Source: Norana najaformis (Eukaryota > Annelida > Clitellata > Crassiclitellata > Hormogastridae). From it: DNA of 64,000 nucleotides. The first letter of the stretch is position 1. Every line of letters begins with the position of its first letter. The notes beneath the pieces were generated by a model. It had not been told where the DNA came from. It saw only the letters and a list, made by a program, of their open reading frames with translations, and did not search any database. The DNA is taken from positions 44,306,080-44,370,079 of the forward strand of contig OZ029916.1 in NCBI GenBank assembly GCA_964023275.1, given 5' to 3'. Made by a program: the position numbers and the translations under genes. Positions 23,770 to 50,971 of the stretch are shown here, piece after piece.

Positions 23770-24175
23770 AACGAGTTGCTGAAACAATTGCACTGGCTCC
23801 CAATACGGGAGCGTATTCTCTTCAAAAATCTCGACCTTCGTGCTGAACTGTCTAGCTGACCGTCCTCTGCTTTATCTAAGTGGGTTCTGCGTCCCCTTTC
23901 TTCTATTCCTGGCCCCAGACCACTGGGTTCGTCGGTTCAGGGCGATCTCTAGCTGGAACTGCCACCGCTCAGCGTCGCAGCTTTGCTATTGCTGGCCCTG
24001 CTTCCTGGAATGACTTACCTGGCGACCTTCGACTGGAGCTTCTCTCCCTCTCCCCTCCCTCTTCCGTAAGCGCTTGAAGACCGTATTCTTCCCCAGTTCT
24101 GGGACGCGTTGGGAGCGCCTCTGATGAGGCTACCTTGAAGCGGCGCTTAATAAATTTACGATTACGATTAAGATT
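23770..24175 (+). mobile_element. LINE 3' end (CR1/L2-like)
   Basis: LHWLPIRERILFKNL (about 23,780) and then RRSFAIAGPASWNDLPGDLR (about 23,970) are the two hallmark tail motifs of CR1/L2 ORF2. The element ends in ATTTACGATTACGATT, a short tandem 3' tail. Confidence 0.85.
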
Positions 24176-24289
24176 GTCAGATTTTATATAGGCCTATGTG
24201 ACTGAACGCCGAGGTGAAAGGCATTTATACTGGCAGGCTATCCTTGCTGCACCCGATTCCTCCACATTCCTCTTTCACAGATCCTATCC

Positions 24290-24299
24290 TGACACACAC

Positions 24300-24356
<57 letters not shown>

Positions 24357-24545
24357 CCCTCCAATACCACACGCCACACACCGTAGCTGCCACGCTGTCT
24401 CTCTGCCTGACTTTTGGATCTTGACCTGTAACCGAACCCTTCTACCTATCGATTTTATTTTGACTGAGCACCTGTGAATAAGCTGGTCCCCGTGACGTGG
24501 CTTTCGTTGGGCGCTGTAGAAATGTCGGAATTACGGTTACGATTC
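24290..24545 (+). mobile_element. LINE 3' tail, ATTACG-ending family
   Basis: The sequence runs from a Thr/His-rich tail (HRSCHAVSLPDFWILTCNR) through GAATAAGCTGGTCCCCGTGACG to GCGCTGTAGAAAT and an ATTACGGTTACGATT end. It matches 25,310-25,470 and the reverse complements at 26,390-26,530, 49,730-49,860 and, in part, 1,855-1,945. Confidence 0.75.
24299..24358. repeat. (CT)n microsatellite
   Basis: About 55 bp of CT dinucleotides inside the preceding LINE tail. The Ser/Leu alternating frames over it are artefacts. Confidence 0.95.
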
Positions 24546-25309
24546 GATCATTAACTGGCAGCAAATTTCAAGAGACTTTTCGTTTAAAAAAAAACTAAAA
24601 CGCACTAATCGACCCGCCAGCGGGTCATACTTTTTATTTGATTTTTGGGCCTGTATGCGTCTCGCGCGGTTCTACTACGAGTTGAACCCACGCAAGCGCA
24701 TCGGCGCCGTTATCGTGCGTTGTAGTAATAATTCCCTTATCCCAATTTAAGCTCAAGCGAACTTTAGAGTATAAGTTCCGGTGTTAATCTCTTAGACAAT
24801 TATTAATTACAGTTAGCAATACTTAGAATTGAAGTTAAAGATTAGTATAATGGTACATTTTCTATTTTTAGGCTTATTTAGGTGCTTAAAGTAAGGCTTA
24901 TTCACTCGAATTCGCTGGATAATAACAAAAAGCTTTTCAGTTAAATTTTCAGCCTACAAACTTTACCCAAATCATCTGGCTGCTAATCAGCTTAGTTCCA
25001 GTTCTATCGCCAGAAGCACTGCGTTTGGCTAAGTAAATCAATAAAATACCGGTTTAATCGAGACAACATCAATAAGGCAAATAATCAGAATTTCAGTTGA
25101 AAGCCTACTTTATGAAAATTAAGAGATACGAGTTGTAGGTCTCAATTAAGGCGTATACGGAAATATGGCGCATGTAAGAGATTGCAGTGGCAGACATATT
25201 ATTAAGAATAAAATAGTTTCATTCACAGCTGCTGGTACCTTCAACTGGAACTCCCTCTATGCTTATTCATGTTCTCAAATCTCTTCAATTTCAAACATCA
25301 TCCACCGTA

Positions 25310-25470
25310 GCCGTCCGACTGTCTGAGTGCCTGACTCCTGGATCTTGAACTGGAACCGAACCCTTTTGCCTATCGATTTTGTTTTGACTGAGCGCCTGCG
25401 AATAAGCTGGTTCCCGCGACTTAGCTTTCGTTGAGCGCTGTAGAAATCTCGAGATTACGATTACGATTAC
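25310..25470 (+). mobile_element. LINE 3' tail, ATTACG-ending family, second copy
   Basis: Same 3' end as at 24,390-24,545, inserted into the third flank block: the sequence on either side rejoins the order seen at about 2,090-2,290. Confidence 0.75.
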
Positions 25471-26019
25471 TGAATGTTTCTTTCGCTCTAAACTTTAAAC
25501 TGATCTCTTCCAGTGGGTTTACGGTTCTTGGTGTTTTCAGTTCCTCGGCTTTAATGTGCGTTTCTCGACTTTGTAAGGAGGATCTTCTCAACATAAAGTT
25601 GTCGGCCTGTCGTTCTTTGATCAGAATGGCGCGTCGAGCATTAACAACATCCAGTTGCAATAACAAAGTTGGCGGATTATGCTAGGTCAAGATCAGTTAG
25701 GATCAAGTAGACAATTATTTTAGAAGGGACAATGATACAACATTAATCTAATCTATTCTAAAGACTTCTATCGCGCCGTTATCATATTGCCCACTGCCCA
25801 AGGCAACAGTCGATGGTCGCTTCAAGTGAAAATCTCAATAAAAATCATAACCCGCGGAGAAGCCGGGTCGAATTCCAATAGGTCAGAGAAACTAGAAGCC
25901 AGGCTACGGTGCGTAAGCACCCTGAAAGAGATGCAGCTTTAGGTTAGATTGAAGTGAGTAGGGTTTCAGTTGAGTTTAGTTTCAGTTCTGTTTAGTAAAA
26001 CCTGACTTGTGTTGGTTAA

Positions 26020-26230
26020 GATGTGAGTTGGAAGTCAGACGGTCGTTAATCCGGAATAGGGAATAAGTTCAGTTAATTTGGAGATGACAGACAAGCTAAG
26101 AACAGGTCGGTAACTCGAAAAGATTTCTTTATTAAGTGATGGTTCCTTGAGAAGAGGGGCAAACATAGAGTATTTGAAAAGGAGGGAGAAAGTTACGAGT
26201 GAACAAGAAGTAGACAGTGGAAGCACAAGT
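26020..26230 (-). mobile_element. LINE reverse-transcriptase fragment
   Basis: The minus-strand frame reads FAPLLKEPSLNKEIFSSYRP and VISKLTEL, the segment before the RT fingers of CR1/L2 LINEs (typical form LLKKPSLDKEILSNYRPVSN). It lies 3' of the tail at 26,390 on that strand, so it is a separate insertion. Confidence 0.75.
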
Positions 26231-26389
26231 ATTTTGGTAATGATGAGAACAAGGAAGATGCATAGATGAATGCATTTGTTTCTGTTTTAGCACAAGAATC
26301 AGAACCTCGTCATTTTATTTTATTATCTTTCCGGCTGCCTCACAGTTTTCTCAAAAAACGGTCTTGAGTCTAAAGGGCCAGATTGTAAT

Positions 26390-26995
26390 CGCAATTCCAA
26401 GATTTCTACAGCGCCCAAAGAAAGCCGCGCCGCGGGGACCAGCTTAGTCAAAACAAAATCGTTAGGCAAAAGGGTTTCGGTTCCAGGTCAAGATCCAAGA
26501 GTCAGGCAGAGAGACAGCGTGGCAGCTACGATGGGTGATGTTTGGGGTTGGAGAGGAGACATAGGTAAGAGGAAGAAGGGGTGTCAGGATAGGATCTGTG
26601 GAAGAGGAATATTTTGAGTGAAAGGCCGAAGCAGAAATTGCAAGCGGTGGACCATCGGTGAGTTTGTATGATGGGTCAGAAAACTGTCGCAGTTCTGGGG
26701 GGAGTTTATTCCAGAGTGGTGGGGCGGCTATTGCTATGGAGCGATTACCAAATTTTAAGGATGAGGTGACTGGAGGGCGGAGAAGTGTTAGGGCAGAAGA
26801 AGAGCGGGTTGAGCGAAGCGGTTGTATTGTAAATAACTGACGAAGATAGGAGGGTTGGGAAGATTGAAGTGTGTTGTAGGTAAGTGATAGGACTTTGTAC
26901 TCGATTCCCTCAGGTATTTTAGATCTTTTGGTTACTATGATGGAACTGCTTCTCATCACTAAAGAGATACCGTCTTTTACAATAAAACTCACACT
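26390..26995 (-). mobile_element. LINE ORF2 C-terminal region and 3' end
   Basis: A 176-codon minus-strand frame (26,992 to 26,462) reads GIEYKVLSLTYNTLQSSQPS, FGNRSIAIAAPPLWNKLPPE and HRSCHAVSLPDSWILTWNR, a well-preserved CR1/L2 tail. The 3' end at 26,390-26,460 shows TTTCTACAGCGCCCAAAGAAAG, seen here as the reverse complement. It is a 5'-truncated copy and not a host gene. Confidence 0.85.
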
Positions 26996-27229
26996 AGCAG
27001 CTTCGGCGCTATAGAAGTGCTTCAGTGTTTACCATACCACTGCCTACAATAATTGAATACAATAAGTTAATCGCATGGTGGCGTAGTGCCCTACTTAGCG
27101 ATTTCATTTTAATACATCTTCGAGCGACTAATCTATGATGTGTAATCATTGGTTTAGGAGCGACTGGGGTTTGTTATATCTTGTGTTCGACATTTGAAAT
27201 GTTCTCAGATTTCCATAATTCTAAAGAAA

Positions 27230-45080
<17,851 letters not shown>

Positions 45081-45255
45081 CCACGCCACGTCTAGACTGC
45101 ATGCCACAACAAACATCTGCCTCCCCGCTTTACGTCTGCAGACAGTTGAAACTACATCGAACGATGCTTTGAAGAAGGAGTCGTGCATGGGCTGCTGAGG
45201 ATGGACTTCCTTCAGATGCTGTTTGCTAGATGTTGTTGTGAAGCCTCACGCTTTG

Positions 45256-45261
45256 AATAAA
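45256..45261 (+). terminator. AATAAA polyadenylation signal, NRBP
   Basis: A canonical hexamer (TTTGAATAAATC) 176 nt after the stop codon. It is the first good signal downstream. Confidence 0.6.
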
Positions 45262-48200
45262 TCATTCCCTGCCGGAATGCCACTAGTGCTGATCTTTGGT
45301 TGCCTGCTTTCTGTATTACTTTACATAATGTAATTCTGAGGGGTTGCTTTATTTAAGATGCTTCTTGTTCCGGATGTGACAAGTGCACGAGTTTGTAGCT
45401 GGCACTTGGCCTATGGCTATGCACCCATTTCTTTCTTAGAGACTTTTAAAGTATGTGACTTATGAGGGAGAACCAGGGCTGGCCTTGAGGCATAGGTAAA
45501 TTGAGTCTACTTTTGACCCTGTTGCTTGCAGGCTTTGGTGGTTTAGGACCAGCGCTTTGTTGGTTCAACTGTAGTAGCAATATTGCCTTCTAACCTGAAA
45601 TTCACACCCCTTTAAAGGTGCTGCCAACAAGCAAAACGGATTTATACAGTTATGGGTAATTGTTTCAACATTTTCCTTTTCTCTGAGCATTATTCCTGGC
45701 ATGCTTAAGCTCTTTAAAGAAATATCTTTTAGGTGCTGTATAATTTCTACCAATAAGCAGAGAAATTTTGCCAGTTTTGATCTGTGTTGTTTAAATATAC
45801 TTCTGTATGTCTGTAAGCAGCATGTAGAGCATTTGATTCAAGTTGCTGGATCAGTACTGTTAATTATCTCTTAAATTTCAATGACACTGAATTTTGTACA
45901 GAATGGGTACGTTTTTCCTGGCTTGTTTCAGTTTTTAAAGTATCTGTGAGGTGCTGTATAGTTTCTGCCATTAAGCAGTGAAGTTTTGCCAGTTTTGATG
46001 GTGATTCAGGCTGTTGAAAATATCCCAGGCAGCCATTTTCATTGGTGCCATTGATGGCCTGCATGGTGCCACTGATAACAAATGTTAGCATCCTACAGGC
46101 CCAGCATTTGTGGCTGTCATGGACATAGCACTGCATGCAAGGTGCATAAACCCTTCTGGAGTCAGGGTATTTCTGAGTGGATGAATACAGTAGCATGATG
46201 TCATATTTCTGGCCCTATGCAGAATTACTCAGTTGGGTATTTTATATTTTGTCAGACTACAAATAAACCAAGTGTTGCAGATTTGGGTGTATTTTCCCCA
46301 CATTTTTGGGCCCTGTCAGCCCACAATGATGCCACTGAGCCATGGTGGATCCGGAAATTGTAAAAGGGGGCCCAAGAAGGAGGTCATATGTAACCTTGCA
46401 TAAAAGTTTTGTGTGACTGTTTTAGTCACTGGACTCAAAATTTCTAATGACCTTAGTAGCTGTAGTCATCATCAGCCTTTCTTCAACAAACTTTTAAGGC
46501 TTGGCTCCACTTCTGAACTTTTTTACGTTTTGTTTCTTTCCATAAGTAACGATCCTTAGTTTATTGGAATTTTTTCACAGGATTTCTGATAACTGTCTAG
46601 ATTCAAAAAACTTTTATTACTTTACTTTCTGCAAGTTTTTATGACCCGCTTTGGTTTCTAACCAGACTTTAGTTTCACACATCTGACCTTTTCAACTTAC
46701 AAGCTTACTAGGCAACCCTTGCCTAATCATGCCACTCAATGGCATGCCCCAAAATCAAATGGGGGCAATCACAGGAATGCCCTCTACTGGATCTACTCTT
46801 ACCAATGGTTGAAGTTGCTACACAGTACTGTATCAGGTCAGTCACCCAATGTACAGTATATGTGGTCCAAGTTTTGCACAACAAAAGCTAAGCATATGGT
46901 ACTGCGGTGGTGTAATCGGTAGCTATATGGCACCACCTTAGGAAACTCACAATTGGTGAACTATTGTAGTGAATTCAAATGCAGGTTCTGCAGTTGAAAT
47001 GTTTGTTTGAAGGTAATGATCATTCTGAAAGAAATGAAACTCTTTAAAAAAAGAAATGGCAGTATTTTTAAGGTATCCAATAACTTGATGAGCGTGAACT
47101 TCTGTCACGGCTGTTGTGTGAAGGAATGTTGAAGAGATGAAAGGGGGTTGGATGGAGGTTGTGTGATGGGATAAAGGAAGTCTGGTACAAATCTGGTATG
47201 CTGAAGGATTCTCATACTGGGATTGCCACCGAGTTGTTCTTTCTAAGGTGCTAATCTACACAAATTTGCCAGTTGATGCATTACGAATGAGCCCTTGACA
47301 GGTTTTGAGCCGTCCTTTCAGCAACTGAGACACGGATGTATTTAAGCCATTGTTGATTATTTTAAACTGTTTATTATTAATTGTTGGTTTCCTACTATAA
47401 TTCTTTGGCTTGGTCAAGAATCATTTAAAATATGATGGACATTCTGTGAAATAGTAACAGATTGGTCGAGTGTATCTGAACATTTATATCGTGTCTTTAT
47501 GGGAAACGGCTGAAACACCCCAACACATGGTCTGTCTTACAGATCTAAAATGATCCTAGATTTGTCATGTGGCGTGTGCAGTTCTGAGCAGCAAATAGGA
47601 CAGTTACAATGCAGAGAGCAAGTCTTTACATGCATACTGCATAGCTTGTGCTTTGTGTATCAGAATAGCTTACCTTGTCTTCAGCTGTCCTCAAGCCAAG
47701 GATTGGCTGCACCATGGACAATTTTTCCATCTGCTTTTGGTCCTTGTCTCCTGCGATAATTGGTTGAACAATAATTCAGTCCTTGACTTGATGTTGTCGA
47801 TCCATGTCATCTTAGGTCTTCCCCGGCCTCATGATCCAGTAATTATACAGTGCACACCCAAAGTATCACAGCAGTGTAAAAAATATAAATTCTAAATTAA
47901 TGACATTGAAACCTTGTGTTGTAATGGCTATTCAAACAGGGCAGCATTGCTGAAGAACCTGTCCCAGTAAATTCATTGAAAGAATGAGTGAAGTTGACGC
48001 TAGACAGTCGATGTAGAAAAACGCGTATAAGCATGCCACGTTTGGAGACCTGTTTGATTGTCGTCTTGTTTTATCAGGTCAGGAGCATGTTTTCTTGAAG
48101 AGGCACTGTTCTTTGAAGACCATTCTGTTTGAGTGTGATCTTGTTTTATCCAGTTGGGAGCATCCTAGTTTTCTCGAAGAGGTGCTGTATAAATGTGTAA

Positions 48201-48910
48201 AGACGGTTAATCAAGCCAAAATCAAGTGAAATGTGTTGTAACGATGATTCCTTAGCATGAGGTCTTGTTCTAAAGATGTATTAAATATGGGATCCTTGGG
48301 CCAACCAAGATTTTTATCAGAATTAGCGTTTTAATTAAACGTGTCACATTTATAACAAGGTTCTGGTGTACTTGCATTGGTTACACCATAGTATTATTAG
48401 TAATATTATTAGTATTTTTATTAGTATTATTAATTTATTATTTGTAATTGCTTAAAATGATAGTGACTTGTGAACTTGTGCACCATTCTATTCCATCATG
48501 GTCTTATCTTGTCAAGTCGGGAGGACCTGAGTTTTCTGAAAGAGGCACTATATAAATGTGCACTTACAATTACAGTTACCACATATGTGCTAATTTCTAC
48601 AGACTTGCAGATTTGAGTGCAGTTTTCAAGTGACACTGAGAAGTTGCTGGAATGTATATAGCAGATACTTGTGTAGTTACTTTTACACGTTACTCCTATG
48701 GATGCAGTTATTATTGCTTATAGAATAAAATGCATTACAGTAACATTAAAAGACTGAATTTCTTGTGTGACTTGTTAAACTTCAGTGACTAGAAGCACTT
48801 GTTAAACTTCAGTGACCAGAAGCATTAAAACCCAACTACAACTGTCATCACTACCATCATCCGTCTCGAGCCCCTTTATTACTCCTCTGGTATTTCATGC
48901 AAAACTGGTC

Positions 48911-49162
48911 TCACAATGTACAAGAACTTGGTTGGGGAAATTTTCGCCCCTCGATGAAACTATCCTTTAGAATGGATAGCTCAGACCTGCATGTGGAACA
49001 TCTCCAAACGTATCCGCTCAATTTCGACGACTCCTTAATTAAACTAAATGGCTGCTGGCACTGAACGCAGTTAACATAACTATGGATAATTCCTAGCGTT
49101 CGTAAATATGTAATAACGCTTAGCTGATCTTTGCAAATTTCGCTTATTTCAAACACATTCAT
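48911..49162 (-). mobile_element. Merlin/IS1595 (ISXO2-like) transposase N-terminal fragment
   Basis: From the ATG at 49,162 the minus strand encodes 83 residues: a helical start (MNVFEISEICKDQLSVITYL), then CVQC and, 22 residues later, CSTC with YVWRCSTCRSELSI. This two-knuckle zinc ribbon followed by S(I/V)..SF(F)E is typical of metazoan ISXO2-like and Merlin transposases. The frame loses family likeness after about residue 73 and stops; no DDE catalytic part follows in this window. It is a dead fragment, upstream on that strand of unrelated LINE debris. Confidence 0.6.
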
Positions 49163-49309
49163 CTTGGCGGCAACTGCAACTAACGAACAACGAAAACACC
49201 ATGTCAAAGCCACGCTCAAAATAGAGCGTCGCTTCCGCTGTGCGGAGTGCGACGCCCGAAAGAAAGCCCAAAATAGCCCAATTCCCGATACTGCAAATAT
49301 GCCAAAGTG

Positions 49310-49470
49310 CCTTTGAGGAAGATCCCTTCTTGTAGGGGTGCTACATAAATCAACTTTACATTGCAGTTGGTTAATTTTAATAAACACTTTTTTGCGAACT
49401 TGAGGAGGTAGAGCGTTCGAGGTGGAGGGACGAGCAGCTGTGAACGAACGCCGGCCAAAGACAAGAAGTG
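49310..49470. mobile_element. LINE 3' tails flanking the Merlin fragment
   Basis: On the minus strand 49,474-49,385 reads FGRRSFTAARPSTSNALPPQ, a decayed CR1/L2 tail. On the plus strand 49,310-49,355 has TTGTAGGGGTGCTACATAAA, a typical 3' end of another copy. Confidence 0.5.
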
Positions 49471-49729
49471 TCAAGAAACAATTGTAATTGTAATTTTAAA
49501 CGAACATTTATAAAGAGCCACTTAGGAAACAGTGGCGCTCCCGACTTGAACAAACAAAAAGGATTTTTTATACTTTTCAGAAGATGTTGATCGAAGAGAT
49601 GATCGGCCTCAGAGCTACAGAGTGTAATCATAGATGATAAGTAAGATGACAAATGATTTGCCCTTGCTTTGTACATAAGGAGTGCCGGCACCTTCAGTAC
49701 CATCTGCCAATCTTATAGCGCTTGAATCG

Positions 49730-50030
49730 TAATCGTAATTTCGAGATTTCTACATCGCCCAGCAAAAGCCACGTCATGGGAACCAGCTTATTCACAGGCG
49801 CTCAGTCAAAACAAAATCAATAGGCAAAAGGGTTCGGTTCCAGGTCAAGATATATAGGCCTTCAAGAATGTCGCCTTTCATGAACTTTATCTTCATCGCT
49901 TCATGGACTAATTTTCGTCCGTCTTGTGTTTTTCGAAGTGTTTTTTTTTCAGATTTCCTTCTCGGCTTTTGACCAGATTCACTATGGAATTGGCGTTCAC
50001 AACGATTTTGCTTAACAGCTACCATCAACT
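49730..50030 (-). mobile_element. LINE 3' end, ATTACG-ending family
   Basis: Read as plus strand: AATCGTAATCGTAATTTCGA, then ATTTCTACATCGCCCAGCAAA and ACCAGCTTATTCACAGGCGC. It is the reverse of the tails at 24,390-24,545 and 25,320-25,470 and parallel to that at 26,390. Confidence 0.7.
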
Positions 50031-50971
50031 GATGTAATGGACATTATTGCGGTGGCACTATAAAAGTTCAGATTATTCATCATCATTGGGCATTATTACG
50101 GTGGCACTATAGCAGTTCAGATTATTCATCATCAGCATCATGATCATCATCCTCATGAATTCTTGACAATTATAAAATAATTACATTACATAGTGTGAGA
50201 TTTGGATTAGCGAATGATTTAATGCCGGCAGTAGTTTCGAAATACGAGGTCGTATTACTTAAAGACTATAGTTCAATAGTCGTGTCCTATCTTTTATGAG
50301 GTACTGCATCGCTCTTGTGCGGTACTGTTACAGCGCTATAGTAAGTATTAAATAAAGCATGCACAATAATACGAACTTCTAGTGTTTTAATCATCTGTGG
50401 TTGTTGGCGCGCATTTAAAGATGGACGATTCCTCGTTTGGTTCTTTCCTTCTGTCGTGTAGTGTTTTCTCAGTAATGTCGAACTATTTATTTTATTTACA
50501 AAGCCTTGTAATTTTATCGTATTAGTCATCGCCAACGAGGATCTTCAAAGTGCTTCGGTATTTTTAGTCACTTATCGGTATTTGTGCTTTTTTGATGCAC
50601 ACCATTATCTTCAAACTTATGTAGCGCCTCCATTATACAATATTATCACGGCAGAACGAAGAACTGAAACTCCAGGAGAGAGGACAAATTGAGAGCTGTC
50701 ATTTACAGGTGACAATGGAGGATTAGTGAAGTGACAGAGGTTTATCAGGGGTTTGTTCCTAAGAGCATGAACAGCATAGATTGGGGGGGGGGGAGAAAGA
50801 AGGTTGAGAAGTTTGAAAGGCATAAACTTAATGATGCAGCATTATTAAGACCCTGTCAAATGTGAATAATGCCAATTATATCATATAGGGTTTTGTATTT
50901 GGCTTAATTTCTGTTGGTTGACTATTCATTGTTGTTTATATTTCTCTGATGATGGTTATTCTGAGCAGAAA

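Larger units (their letters stand above)
22350..27229. other. Decayed third flank and LINE cluster between CRAL-TRIO array and NRBP
   Basis: 22,413-22,560 and pieces at 23,250-23,660 and 24,165-25,740 match the flank blocks upstream of copies A and B, but no CRAL-TRIO exon follows. About 145 bp at 23,250-23,400 is repeated almost exactly at 24,975-25,140. LINE ends and a (CT)n tract are interleaved. About 27,050-27,229 is probably the NRBP promoter and 5' UTR; I see no TATA box there. Confidence 0.7.
45262..50971. other. NRBP-INCENP intergenic region
   Basis: No intact host gene is seen. A segment at about 45,690-45,785 is repeated with divergence at about 45,927-46,003 (GGTGCTGTATA, TTTCTACC or TTTCTGCC, ATTAAGCAG, TTTTGCCAGTTTTGAT). 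46,890-46,990 has a decayed tRNA-like head. 48,060-48,190 and 48,480-48,570 carry LINE-like ends (GAGGTGCTGTATAAATG). A Merlin-like fragment and LINE tails lie at 48,911-50,030. The INCENP promoter should lie in the last few hundred bases, where a G-run (50,783-50,792) and A/T-rich sequence are the only notable features. Confidence 0.6.

Noticed and set aside
26462-26992. 176-codon minus-strand frame as a host gene
   Set aside because: SIAIAAPPLWNKLPPELR and the WILTWNR tail are LINE ORF2 C-terminal motifs, and the piece ends in a known LINE 3' end.
47550-47895. Plus-strand frames with LMLSIHVILGLPRP
   Set aside because: The words recall predicted peptides that recur in invertebrate repeats; no splice signals or domain support a host gene here.
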